The notes: generated by a model from the letters alone, not told the origin. Shown: positions 7,286 to 14,085, counted from the first letter of the stretch. The stretch: 14,152 nt of DNA from SIG701 sp045123975 (GCA_045123975.1 JBGVKV010000031.1:1-14152), one strand, 5' to 3'. Translations and numbers: made by a program.

Positions 7286-7304
7286 TTTATCGTAACACGA
7301 TAAA
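7286..7304. promoter_or_regulatory. Perfect palindrome, possible operator of the DUF2975/XRE operon
   Basis: TTTATCGT-AAC-ACGATAAA is a perfect 8-bp inverted repeat around a 3-base centre. It ends six bases before the -35 element of the next promoter. A further TATCG half-site occurs in the promoter spacer (about 7325-7329). The position suggests a binding site for a dimeric regulator, perhaps the XRE protein encoded at 7833-8060, though nothing in the sequence proves that pairing. Confidence 0.5.
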
Positions 7305-7310
7305 TAATTA

Positions 7311-7339
7311 TTGACACACGAGAAATATCGCGGTATAAT
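7311..7339 (+). promoter_or_regulatory. Consensus sigma-A promoter of the DUF2975/XRE/flavoprotein operon
   Basis: Perfect TTGACA (7311-7316), a 17-base spacer and perfect TATAAT (7334-7339) precede the operon. It is followed by GGAGGAGG (7357-7364), giving a very short leader. A promoter this strong next to a palindrome suggests that the operon is held down by a repressor. Confidence 0.92.
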
Positions 7340-7374
7340 AAAAGAAAAACATCCCCGGAGGAGGTTGTTCTGTG

Positions 7375-7836
7375 ATGAAACCTGTTTCCCTTTGGATACG
7401 GCTTGCCCTACTTTTGATGGTGGCGGCGGTGGCCGTTATGAGCTTTGCCTGGATGCCCACGGCGGTGGATTACGCATCCGATTTTCTGGGAGGGGCATCC
7501 CGTCCCGTTTTGTACGCCCTTGGCGGCATGATCGCTTTGGTGATGGCGACGGTGGTGATCCTTGCCTTCCGCCTGCCTTGGGCCATTGACGCGGATTGCA
7601 TCTTTCATGCCCGCACCGCCCGGCTTCTGCGGGGAATCGGGGCTTTGCTGGGCGGGGATTGCCTGCTTTTCGGCGGCGTGGCGATCGCATTGCTGACGGC
7701 GGGGGATATTCTTCTGGCGCCGGTGCTGCTCTTCGTGGACGGAATCGGTTTTTGCCTTACCTTGATGCTGTTTGTTCTCTCGGATTACGTGGGCCGTGCA
7801 GCCATCCTGAAGGAGGAGGCGGACGGAACCTTATGA
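7375..7836 (+). CDS. DUF2975 family four-helix membrane protein
   Basis: This 153-residue protein is very hydrophobic. It has four predicted transmembrane segments, roughly residues 7-26, 45-68, 86-109 and 112-137, with an Arg/His-containing cytosolic-type loop (FHARTARLLR) between the second and third. Size, topology and the following small XRE gene fit the DUF2975 family, whose biochemical role is unknown. GGAGGAGG precedes the start. Both the ATG at 7375 and a GTG at 7372 are possible, and ATG was preferred. Its stop overlaps the XRE start (ATGA at 7833-7836), so the two are translationally coupled. Confidence 0.8.
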   Translation: MKPVSLWIRLALLLMVAAVAVMSFAWMPTAVDYASDFLGGASRPVLYALGGMIALVMATVVILAFRLPWAIDADCIFHARTARLLRGIGALLGGDCLLFGGVAIALLTAGDILLAPVLLFVDGIGFCLTLMLFVLSDYVGRAAILKEEADGTL

Positions 7837-8060
7837 TCGTGGTAAATATTGACGTGATGCTGGCCAAGCGGAAGATGAGCGTAGGGGAACTTTCGGAAAA
7901 GGTGGGCTTCACCATGGCCAACGTGTCCCTGCTGAAAAACGGGAAGATCAAGGCGCTGAAATTATCCACGCTGGACAAACTGTGCCGGGTGCTGGACTGT
8001 CAGGTGGCGGATTTGCTGACCTATGTGCCGGGGGAAGCGGAGGATGAGGACGATGTATGA
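7833..8060 (+). CDS. Small XRE-family (Cro/CI-like) transcriptional regulator
   Basis: The 75-residue protein is essentially one helix-turn-helix domain: MSVGELSEKVGFTMANVSLLKNGKIKAL (about residues 15-42), followed by STLDKLCRVLDCQVADLL and an acidic tail. It is the small XRE type (YozG-like) usually encoded beside DUF2975 proteins. The ATG at 7833 overlaps the upstream stop and has an upstream AGGAGG-type sequence inside the preceding gene (7811-7818 region). A repressor of its own operon is the likely role, by inference from the short leader and the palindrome at 7286-7304. Its 3' end overlaps the next gene by eight bases. Confidence 0.88.
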   Translation: MIVVNIDVMLAKRKMSVGELSEKVGFTMANVSLLKNGKIKALKLSTLDKLCRVLDCQVADLLTYVPGEAEDEDDV

Positions 8061-9111
8061 CGTGGCCGTCATCGGTGCGGGCCCGGCGGGTGCGATCTTT
8101 GCCGCAGAATTGGCGGCGGCAGACCCCGCAAGGAAAATCCTGCTCATCGATGGCATCGGCGAGGGGAAGGGAAAAGTGTGCGGGGGCCTATTGGCACCGG
8201 ACGCCCAAAAGGTGCTGGCCAAATTGAATCTGACTCTGCCTAATTCCGTTTTGGCCGATCCACAGATCTTTGCCGTGGAAACGGTGGATCTCTCTCCCCG
8301 TTACGTGCGCCACTATACGCGGCACTATCTCAATATGGATCGGGCGGCCTTTGACCGATGGCTGCTCTCCCGCGTGCCCCCGTCGGTGACGGTATGGACG
8401 GGGCGGTGCTTTTCCGTAACGGCGGTGGACGGAGAATATCGCCTCCGCATCCGTTGCGGTGACGGAATCCGCGAGGCGGTGGCCGCCGCTCTGGTCGGGG
8501 CGGACGGAAGCAATTCTCTGGTGCGCCGCTGCTTTTTTCAGGATTCGATGTTTCGTTATGTGTCCATTCAGGAGTGGTACGAGGGGAATGTGGAACAAAT
8601 CCCTCATTACGCCTGCGTGTTTGACGAGAAAACCAGCGACAGCTGTTCCTGGACGATCCGTAAGGATGGGCTGGCTTTGTTCGGCGGTGCTTTCCGCCGA
8701 GACGGATGCCGCAAAGCCTTTGCGGAGCAGAAATCCCGACTGGAGGAGCACCTGGGACAAGCCTTTGGCGATCCCGTCAGGCGGGAGGGGTGCTTTGTTT
8801 CCTCGCCCCGGAAGTGGCGGGATTTCATCCCCGGCCGGGCCGGTGTGTATCTGTGCGGCGAGGCCGCAGGATTCATCAGCGCCAGCTCCTTTGAGGGAAT
8901 CAGCTCCGCCATTTTGAGCGGTAAATTGTTGGCAGAATCCTTTCTCGACGGGCAGAGCGCTGAGGAGATTCTGCGGTTGTACCGGCGGAAAACCCTTGGG
9001 CTTCGCCTGAAGCTGTGGTGCAAGATCCCGAAGATGCGGATTCTCTGCTCGCCCATCCTGCGCTCGCTCATCATGCGAAGCGGCCTGCAAAGCGTGAAAC
9101 GGTATACGTAA
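8053..9111 (+). CDS. FAD-dependent oxidoreductase, geranylgeranyl-reductase-like
   Basis: The 352-residue protein is a para-hydroxybenzoate-hydroxylase-fold flavoprotein. It has an N-terminal dinucleotide motif GAGPAG (8-13), a VCGGLL segment (42-47) typical of the geranylgeranyl reductase/FixC-like group, GADGSNS (149-155) and CGEAAGF (268-274), which contact FAD. The C-terminus is basic and helical (LRLKLWCKIPKMRIL), perhaps membrane-associated. Related proteins reduce isoprenoid double bonds or act as monooxygenases; the substrate here is not known. The start at 8053 follows GGAGG at nine bases; ATG 8044 is an alternative. The gene overlaps the XRE gene by eight bases, so the two belong to one transcript, and the membrane protein and regulator may serve this enzyme. 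Confidence 0.82.
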   Translation: MYDVAVIGAGPAGAIFAAELAAADPARKILLIDGIGEGKGKVCGGLLAPDAQKVLAKLNLTLPNSVLADPQIFAVETVDLSPRYVRHYTRHYLNMDRAAFDRWLLSRVPPSVTVWTGRCFSVTAVDGEYRLRIRCGDGIREAVAAALVGADGSNSLVRRCFFQDSMFRYVSIQEWYEGNVEQIPHYACVFDEKTSDSCSWTIRKDGLALFGGAFRRDGCRKAFAEQKSRLEEHLGQAFGDPVRREGCFVSSPRKWRDFIPGRAGVYLCGEAAGFISASSFEGISSAILSGKLLAESFLDGQSAEEILRLYRRKTLGLRLKLWCKIPKMRILCSPILRSLIMRSGLQSVKRYT

Positions 9112-9137
9112 AGGCGGCGCATTTCGCGCCACCTTTT
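9110..9137. terminator. Hairpin terminator between convergent genes
   Basis: AAAGG-C-GGCGC pairs with GCGCC-A-CCTTT around ATTTC, with one C/A mismatch. It runs into TTTT on the plus strand and TTT on the minus strand. It lies directly between the flavoprotein stop (9111) and the end of the minus-strand XRE gene (9141), so it probably serves both. Confidence 0.7.
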
Positions 9138-9140
9138 CTG

Positions 9141-10076
9141 TTACGGTATCTTTATGGGAGTGATTTTCACCGCATCCGTGATTGCTTTTGCACGCTGATA
9201 CGGCTCCGATACGGAAGCGATCTGCTCCGCGCTGCCGCCGCGGTGTGTCAGATCGTTGCACATACGGCCAAGGAATGCCTTTGCCAGCGCGGCGAAGACG
9301 GTATCGCCTGTCTCCTCCGCGGCAGACAGCAGGATTTCACCCAGGCGGAGGGCTTTTTTCGTCTTTTCCTCGAGCGTGAGGGTGGGATCGAAGAACACAA
9401 CCCGGCCCCATTTACCCCCCGCAAAGGAGATCAGCTCGTACATATTATGCTGTACGTACTCGTAATACTCCGGCGTGTCTTTGGCAAACAGCTGCTCGCA
9501 TTTCTGCCCCACGGTGGCGTACCAGTTGGCAAATTTCGTGTGGTAAATCTCCAGCGATTCTTTTGTTTTTCCCTCGGCGTGGAGGATCTTTGCCCGCATA
9601 TTCCAGGCATTCAGGCGGAGGGTTTCCTCGGTGCATCCGGCCAGAATTTTGTCGCACAGGGTGAGAAATTCCTCCTTGTGGGCCAGGAGCACGGCGGGAT
9701 CGTTGTCGGCCATATCTCCGGCGATGTCCCACATATAGTAGTGTATCACCCAATAATCGCCAGGGTAGTCGTGATAGGCCTTCACAATCACTTCCCTCGC
9801 CTGTTTCGGATCCGTTTTCCACAGACTGCGGTATTGGGCAAGGGTTTCCTCAATGTCCCGGCGGACTTTTTCTTCGCTATATCCCATCAGAGTGTCCAGC
9901 GTCACGCCGAAATAATAGGCCAGCGGCTGGAGAAGGGTAATGTCGGGGTAACTTTCGCCCCGTTCCCATTTGGAAACGGCGGCACAGCTTACGTTCAGGG
10001 CTTCGGCCAACTGTTCCTGGGTGATGCCCTTTTCTGTGCGCAGATGTTTAATGTTTTTCGCAATCAAAATATCCAT
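9141..10076 (-). CDS. XRE-family regulator with long helical C-terminal domain
   Basis: The 311-residue protein has a clear N-terminal helix-turn-helix (about residues 7-45, with TQEQLAEALNVSCAAVSKWERG). The remaining 240 or so residues are helical and rich in aromatic and charged positions, reminiscent of TPR-like sensor domains. There are no membrane segments. The ATG at 10076 has an excellent GGGAGG site six bases upstream. It is a single-gene unit, convergent with the flavoprotein operon and upstream of the 3' end of the glp operon. No small peptide gene that might act as a signal is visible beside it. The target genes and ligand are unknown. Confidence 0.85.
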   Translation of the reverse strand: MDILIAKNIKHLRTEKGITQEQLAEALNVSCAAVSKWERGESYPDITLLQPLAYYFGVTLDTLMGYSEEKVRRDIEETLAQYRSLWKTDPKQAREVIVKAYHDYPGDYWVIHYYMWDIAGDMADNDPAVLLAHKEEFLTLCDKILAGCTEETLRLNAWNMRAKILHAEGKTKESLEIYHTKFANWYATVGQKCEQLFAKDTPEYYEYVQHNMYELISFAGGKWGRVVFFDPTLTLEEKTKKALRLGEILLSAAEETGDTVFAALAKAFLGRMCNDLTHRGGSAEQIASVSEPYQRAKAITDAVKITPIKIP

Positions 10077-10121
10077 AGTGTACCTCCCAATTGTATTGAG
10101 CCGACGTCTGCTTCTGTATAT

Positions 10122-10149
10122 ATTGTACCATAAAACGGGAGGATGTACA
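10122..10149 (-). promoter_or_regulatory. Probable promoter of the XRE/helical regulator gene
   Basis: On the minus strand, TGTACA (10149-10144), a 16-base spacer and TACAAT (10127-10122) with an extended TGG before the -10 element. The predicted start lies about 40 bases before the ATG. The -35 match is moderate. Confidence 0.55.
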
Positions 10150-10217
10150 GGTACTGTCGGGAAAGACGGAGTGAACTGCAGGTTGAATTTTTGGAGCGTT
10201 GGTGTTGTAAATGCGAC

Positions 10218-10244
10218 AAAAAAGAGCCCCTCGGGCTCTTTTTT
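10218..10244 (-). terminator. Rho-independent terminator of the glp operon
   Basis: AAAAAAGAGCCC and GGGCTCTTTTTT form a perfect 12-bp stem with a three-base loop, with a U-run on either strand. It lies 19 bases after the glpP stop on the minus strand. It would also work on the plus strand, but no plus-strand gene ends here. Confidence 0.9.
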
Positions 10245-10263
10245 GCTTATCTTGGAGAATCAC

Positions 10264-10821
10264 TTACGAATCCCAAAGGGCTTCGTTGGTGGTGGAAACA
10301 GCCATGGCACCGGCGGACAAAGCCGATACGATGTCACTCTTTTCTGAGATCAGTCCTCCCGCAATGATGGGCACGGGAACCGTGGCGCACAGCCGGCGGA
10401 TGATGCCCGGCATCAGGCCGGGGAGGATTTCCAGGGTATCGGGGACAACCTGCTCAAAGGCGTGGGTGAGATTGTCCAGCGCCATGGAATCGATGAGGAA
10501 CACGCGAAGGACGGTGAACAGACCAAGTTCCTTTGCCCGGCGGATCAGGGACGGCTTGGTGGAAATGATGCCGTCCGCCTTGGTGGTGCGGGCGATGAAA
10601 TCCACAGCCACCTCACGGGAGCCCAGACCTCCGATGAGATCCAGGTGCACGATGGCGCGTTTTCCCGCCCGGTGGATAGACTCGGTCAGCTCGGCAACAC
10701 TCAAAATATCACCGAACAGAAGGAAAATCACTTCGTTATCGGTTTTCAGCGCACGCTCCAGCTGCTGTCGGTTTTTCACCGCAGGCAGGGTAGGGCAATC
10801 AGCAATGTTCTGGATATCCAT
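10264..10821 (-). CDS. glpP: Glycerol-3-phosphate responsive antiterminator GlpP
   Basis: GlpP binds glycerol-3-phosphate and then the leader RNA of glp transcripts, preventing termination. The 185-residue product follows Bacillus GlpP closely: an N-terminal LPAVKN, VHLDLIGGLGSREVAVDFI, ADGIISTKPSLIRRAKELGL, RVFLIDSMALDN, DTLEILPGLMPGIIRRL, VPIIAGGLISEKSDI and SAGAMAVSTTNEALW. It looks like a TIM-barrel ligand-binding protein. The ATG at 10821 was chosen because GAGG lies five bases upstream, the spacing after the previous stop is seven bases and the N-terminus then matches family length; an in-frame codon at 10851 would overlap the previous gene. It is the last gene of the operon, and the likely RNA target is the leader terminator at 13882-13925. 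Confidence 0.95.
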   Translation of the reverse strand: MDIQNIADCPTLPAVKNRQQLERALKTDNEVIFLLFGDILSVAELTESIHRAGKRAIVHLDLIGGLGSREVAVDFIARTTKADGIISTKPSLIRRAKELGLFTVLRVFLIDSMALDNLTHAFEQVVPDTLEILPGLMPGIIRRLCATVPVPIIAGGLISEKSDIVSALSAGAMAVSTTNEALWDS

Positions 10822-10828
10822 CTTGGCC

Positions 10829-11167
10829 TCACATTTCGCGGGTAGCCACAAGATCGGCGCCGCTGTCAGCGATATTCTCTACGATTACCTGGCCCAGGCG
10901 AACCGGTGCACTTACGGTGACACCGTTCAGAACAGCCATAGCCTCGGCGATCTTATTCTTGGGGATGGGACGATCCGTCTTTACGGGAAGGCGGGGCAGG
11001 GTGGCGCCCGTGATCTTCACCGTGGAGGTCAGAGTGCGCACGGGAGCGGTCAGTTCCGCATGGGCGTAATCCACACCTCTTTTGCATCCGTTTCCGGTAA
11101 CCGTACCGTTTTCATCGATGCGCAAATGACAGCCGCGGGGGCAGACGATACAGATCAGTTCTTTCAT
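10829..11167 (-). CDS. DUF1667 family iron-sulfur protein
   Basis: The 112-residue protein has an N-terminal four-cysteine pattern (Cys6, Cys9, Cys13 and Cys28, in CIVCPRGCHL and NGCKRG), which should bind an iron-sulfur cluster. A small domain follows (PVRTLTSTVKITG, LPVKTDRPIPKNKI). DUF1667 proteins are typically encoded after a GlpA-like and a GlpB-like flavoprotein, as here. An electron-transfer role in the complex is inferred, not shown. The start overlaps the stop of the preceding gene (ATGA at 11167-11164) and has GGAGG seven bases upstream. No GlpC-like membrane anchor is present. Confidence 0.88.
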   Translation of the reverse strand: MKELICIVCPRGCHLRIDENGTVTGNGCKRGVDYAHAELTAPVRTLTSTVKITGATLPRLPVKTDRPIPKNKIAEAMAVLNGVTVSAPVRLGQVIVENIADSGADLVATREM

Positions 11168-12426
11168 GCGGACACCTCCTCACAGCGGATATACAGGGTG
11201 TTGCCCTTGGCCGATGCCAGAAGGGCGGTGGGAATCTCGATGCGCTCCATTTCGCCGGGAGCCATGTGGATGCGGGGGAAGGAGCACAGCTCTGCTTCGC
11301 CGTCGCTCACCACGATGCGGCTCTTTCCGAACATACGGCGCACGCGGAAGAACACGGATACCGTCTTGTCGGTGAGATTGGGGTGGAGCTTGGAGGGAAC
11401 GGTATAGGTAACGTTGTCGGACGCCTCGATGCGGTAGGCCACCTCATCGGGCAGCTTGCTTCCGAGAAGGTACTCGGCCGCGCTCTGACCGGCTCTCTGG
11501 GCTTCCTTGGTTACGTAGTCTACCAGATCGTGAACGTGGAGCACGTTGCCGCAGGCGAATACGCCGGGGATGGTGGTTTCCATGTTCTCGTATACCTCAG
11601 GACCGTTGGTGCGGGGATTGAGGCGGATGCCGGCCTGCTTGCTCAACTCGTTCTCCGGGATCAGACCGACGGACAGAAGCAGCGTGTCGCACTCGAAGGT
11701 GATCTCCGTGCCGGGGATGGGGGTACGGTTTTCGTCCACCTTCTGGATTACGATCTTTTCCACACGGTCGCGGCCGACAATATCCGTTACGGTGTGGGAC
11801 AGATACAGCGGAATACCGAAGTCGTCCAGGCACTGCACGATGTTTCTCTGCAGACCGGAGGAGTGGGGCATCAGTTCCACACAGGCGAGCACCTCTGCGC
11901 CCTCCAGGGACAGACGGCGGGACATGATCAAACCGATATCGCCGGAGCCCAGGATAACGACCCGTTTGCCCACCATGCATCCTTCCATATTCACAAACCG
12001 CTGGGCAGCGCCTGCGGTGAAGATGCCCGCGCAGCGGGTACCGGGGATGGAGATGGCACCTCTTGTGCGCTCACGGCAGCCCATGGCAAGGATAATGCTG
12101 TCTGCCTGAGCGGTGTGGTATCCCTCCGTGTTGACGAAGTGGATAACGCGGTCCTCGCTGATATCCAGCACCATCGTGTCGGAGATGACACGGACGGTGG
12201 TTTCCTTCAGCATGGCAATAAAGCGGGCGGCGTATTCGGGGCCGGTCAATTCTTCCTTGAAGTAGTGAAGACCGAAGCCGTTGTGAATGCACTGGTTGAG
12301 GATACCGCCCAGATCGCGGTCTCTTTCAATGAGCCAGATATCGCGCACGCCTTTTTCATAAGCGGCCACGGCGGCGGCAATGCCGGCAGGACCTGCGCCG
12401 ATGACGGCAAGCTGACATTTTTCCAT
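11164..12426 (-). CDS. GlpB-like FAD/NAD(P)-dependent oxidoreductase (pyridine nucleotide-disulfide oxidoreductase fold)
   Basis: The 420-residue flavoprotein has an FAD-binding GAGPAG (10-15), a conserved GGILNQCIHNGFGLHYF region (Cys46), a second dinucleotide motif LGSGDIG (159-165) for NAD(P), and GVFACGNVLHVHDLVDYVTKEAQRAG near the C-terminal FAD contact. A beta-rich tail of about 80 residues follows. It resembles the second flavoprotein of anaerobic glycerol-3-phosphate dehydrogenase-type operons and would pass electrons between the GlpA-like subunit and NAD(P) or another acceptor (inference). The ATG at 12426 follows an AAAGGAG site embedded in the end of the upstream gene, with two bases between the genes. 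An in-frame upstream start at 12558 is a read-in from that gene and was rejected. Confidence 0.88.
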   Translation of the reverse strand: MEKCQLAVIGAGPAGIAAAVAAYEKGVRDIWLIERDRDLGGILNQCIHNGFGLHYFKEELTGPEYAARFIAMLKETTVRVISDTMVLDISEDRVIHFVNTEGYHTAQADSIILAMGCRERTRGAISIPGTRCAGIFTAGAAQRFVNMEGCMVGKRVVILGSGDIGLIMSRRLSLEGAEVLACVELMPHSSGLQRNIVQCLDDFGIPLYLSHTVTDIVGRDRVEKIVIQKVDENRTPIPGTEITFECDTLLLSVGLIPENELSKQAGIRLNPRTNGPEVYENMETTIPGVFACGNVLHVHDLVDYVTKEAQRAGQSAAEYLLGSKLPDEVAYRIEASDNVTYTVPSKLHPNLTDKTVSVFFRVRRMFGKSRIVVSDGEAELCSFPRIHMAPGEMERIEIPTALLASAKGNTLYIRCEEVSA

Positions 12427-12428
12427 TT

Positions 12429-13862
12429 TTATATCTCCTTTGTCCGTCCTGTCAGAATATAGCTTCCGGGCTGATCCATGGGGATTTCTTCCATGGGAAC
12501 GCCCAATTCGCGCCCCAGGATCTCCTGCACGCGGGGACCGCAGAAGCCGCCCTGGCACCGGCCCATGCCGGCGCCGACACGGCGCTTGACGCCGTTTACG
12601 GAGGTGGGCGGAATTTCCGAGTGGATCGCGGCCACGATCTCGCCCTCCGTGATTGTCTCACAGCGGCAGATCACACGGCCGTAGCGGGGATCCTCGGCGA
12701 TCACACGGTACTTTTCCTCATCGGAGAGGTGCTTGAAGCGTACCACGTGCCGTCCGTCCCGGAAGTCTGCCTTGCGGCACAGCGGGGTGCGGGAATTTAC
12801 GTATTTCACTGCCTCCTCCGCAATGGCGGGAGCGGCTGTCAGACCCGGGCTCTTGATGCCTGCCAGGAGGAAGAAGCCGGGCACGGTGAGGCTTTCGCGG
12901 ATGTAGAAATCGTCCTGGGCGTGGTTTGCACGCACGCCGGCGAAGTTGCGGATATTTTCACGGAGCATCAGGCTGGGCACGGAGCGCAGCGCCTGCCGTC
13001 TTACGGTGTCCAGACCCTTGACGGTGGTTCCGGTTTCGTCGGGGGCAGATACGCCCTCGGCGTTGGGACCTACGATCAGATTGCCGTGGATGGTGGGAGA
13101 AACCAGTACGCCCTTGCCGTTTTCATCGGGGCACTGGAAGATAACCGAGTGTACCCGATCTCCCTCGCTCTTGTCCAAAAGGTAATACTCGCCTCGGTTG
13201 GGTGTCAGAGTGAATTCGTGCACGCCGAGAAGCTCGCACACCGCATCCGCATAGGTGCCGGTGGCGTTCAGTACGGTCTTTGCGCGGAATTCGCCCTTGG
13301 GTGTCGTTACGGTAAAGGTTCCGTCCTTCTCCTGACGGATGGCGGTGGCCGGTGCTTCCAGCACCAATTCCACGCCGTTGCGCACAGCAACCTGCGCCAG
13401 AGCCAGCGCCAATTCCCAAGGAGAGATGATGCCGGCCGTGGGCGCATACAGCGAGCCCACCACCGTATCGGCCAGATTGGGCTCCATCTCACGAACCTCT
13501 TCCCTCGTAAGCAGACGGAGGTCGGGAACGCCGTTCTTCACACCACGGTCGTACAGCTGACGGATGTGCTCCAGATCCTTGTCCGAGAAGGCAAGCACGT
13601 GGCTTCCGACCCGCTTGAAGGGAACGTCCAACCGACGACACAAATCCTCCATCATACGGTTGCCTTCCACGTTCAGGCGTGCCATCTCCGTGCCCGGGTG
13701 CGGATCGTATCCGGCGTGAACGATGGCGGAATTTGCTTTCGTCGTGCCGTTCGCCACGTCGTTGCTCTTTTCCAGAACGGTGACGGAGACGTCGTATTGC
13801 GAAAGCGCGTAGGCACAGGCGGCGCCGATTACGCCGCAGCCGAGAATAATAACGTCTTTCAT
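12429..13862 (-). CDS. glpA: GlpA-like FAD-dependent glycerol-3-phosphate dehydrogenase with BFD-type [2Fe-2S] domain
   Basis: The 477-residue protein combines a DAO-fold FAD domain with a C-terminal BFD-like domain. FAD motifs are GCGVIG (8-13) and GTTKANSAIVHAGYDPHPGT. The C-terminal cysteines 399, 401, 436 and 441 (CRCETITEGE, GMGRCQGGFC) should bind a [2Fe-2S] cluster. The family oxidises glycerol-3-phosphate or 2-hydroxyacids such as 2-hydroxyglutarate. The adjacent glpP and nearby glpK favour glycerol-3-phosphate, yielding dihydroxyacetone phosphate. The ATG at 13862 has a GGGGGGA site six bases upstream; the upstream start at 13883 falls within the leader terminator and was rejected. 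It is the first gene of the operon. Confidence 0.88.
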   Translation of the reverse strand: MKDVIILGCGVIGAACAYALSQYDVSVTVLEKSNDVANGTTKANSAIVHAGYDPHPGTEMARLNVEGNRMMEDLCRRLDVPFKRVGSHVLAFSDKDLEHIRQLYDRGVKNGVPDLRLLTREEVREMEPNLADTVVGSLYAPTAGIISPWELALALAQVAVRNGVELVLEAPATAIRQEKDGTFTVTTPKGEFRAKTVLNATGTYADAVCELLGVHEFTLTPNRGEYYLLDKSEGDRVHSVIFQCPDENGKGVLVSPTIHGNLIVGPNAEGVSAPDETGTTVKGLDTVRRQALRSVPSLMLRENIRNFAGVRANHAQDDFYIRESLTVPGFFLLAGIKSPGLTAAPAIAEEAVKYVNSRTPLCRKADFRDGRHVVRFKHLSDEEKYRVIAEDPRYGRVICRCETITEGEIVAAIHSEIPPTSVNGVKRRVGAGMGRCQGGFCGPRVQEILGRELGVPMEEIPMDQPGSYILTGRTKEI

Positions 13863-13881
13863 AAAAATCCCCCCAAATGAC

Positions 13882-13925
13882 AAAAAATGAGCGCAACAAA
13901 AAGCGGTGACGCATTTGTTACACTC
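13882..13925 (-). terminator. Leader terminator of the glp operon, probable GlpP antitermination target
   Basis: On the minus strand GAGTGTAACAAA (13925-13914) pairs over 12 positions with TTTGTTGCGCTC (13900-13889), ten Watson-Crick and two G-U. An inner GCG/CGC extension encloses a TCAC loop. A and then six T residues follow (13887-13882). It sits about 20 bases after the predicted transcription start and before the GGGGGG ribosome binding site, so by default it would stop the transcript before glpA. The operon encodes GlpP, whose known mode of action is to prevent such termination when bound to glycerol-3-phosphate. Confidence 0.85.
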
Positions 13926-13951
13926 AATCTCTCAACAATTACTTCACACAT

Positions 13952-13980
13952 AGAATAGCATATTTTTTTCGCGGTGTCAA
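13952..13980 (-). promoter_or_regulatory. Sigma-A type promoter of the glp operon
   Basis: On the minus strand, perfect TTGACA (13980-13975), a 17-base spacer and TATTCT (13957-13952). The predicted start is near 13945, giving an 80-base leader that contains the conditional terminator. Confidence 0.88.
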
Positions 13981-14013
13981 TAAGTGCGTAATATTTTTCC
14001 CGGAAGTTTCGCC

Positions 14014-14042
14014 CATATTTCCGGCATTCTGCCGGAAATATG
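14014..14042. repeat. Perfect 13-bp hairpin upstream of the glp promoter
   Basis: CATATTTCCGGCA and TGCCGGAAATATG are perfect inverted arms around a three-base TTC loop. No T-run follows on either strand, so it is not a typical terminator. It is the first of four adjacent inverted repeats filling 14014-14151. Confidence 0.7.
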
Positions 14043-14045
14043 GAA

Positions 14046-14079
14046 CTGAGCCCAAAGGCTCTTTTCTTTGGGGGCTCAG
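14046..14079. repeat. Second hairpin of the terminal structured region
   Basis: CTGAGCCCAAAG (14046-14057) pairs with CTTTGGGGGCTCAG (14066-14079), with two unpaired G residues. Within it, GAGCC-CAAA-GGCTC followed by TTTTCTTT gives an alternative, terminator-like plus-strand fold that excludes the longer one. Confidence 0.6.
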
Positions 14080-14085
14080 AACCCC

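Noticed and set aside
7246..7304. CRISPR-like or tandem repeat structure from the close succession of inverted repeats
   Set aside because: The two inverted repeats have unrelated sequences and there is no repeat-spacer periodicity; one is a terminator and the other a likely operator.
8188..9261. 357-codon minus-strand frame over the flavoprotein gene
   Set aside because: It is antisense to a gene with clear FAD motifs, and it runs through the convergent terminator hairpin.
9015..10133. 372-codon plus-strand frame over the XRE/helical regulator
   Set aside because: It is antisense to a gene with a clear helix-turn-helix and an excellent ribosome binding site.
10143..10367. Small plus-strand frame across the glp terminator
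   Set aside because: It reads through a 12-bp terminator hairpin and into the antisense of glpP; no start signal.
11266..13880. Long plus-strand frames (398 and 419 codons) across the glp operon
   Set aside because: They are complementary to the GlpA-like and GlpB-like genes, whose motifs are unambiguous. Their translations are His/Gly/Val-rich, as expected of antisense frames.
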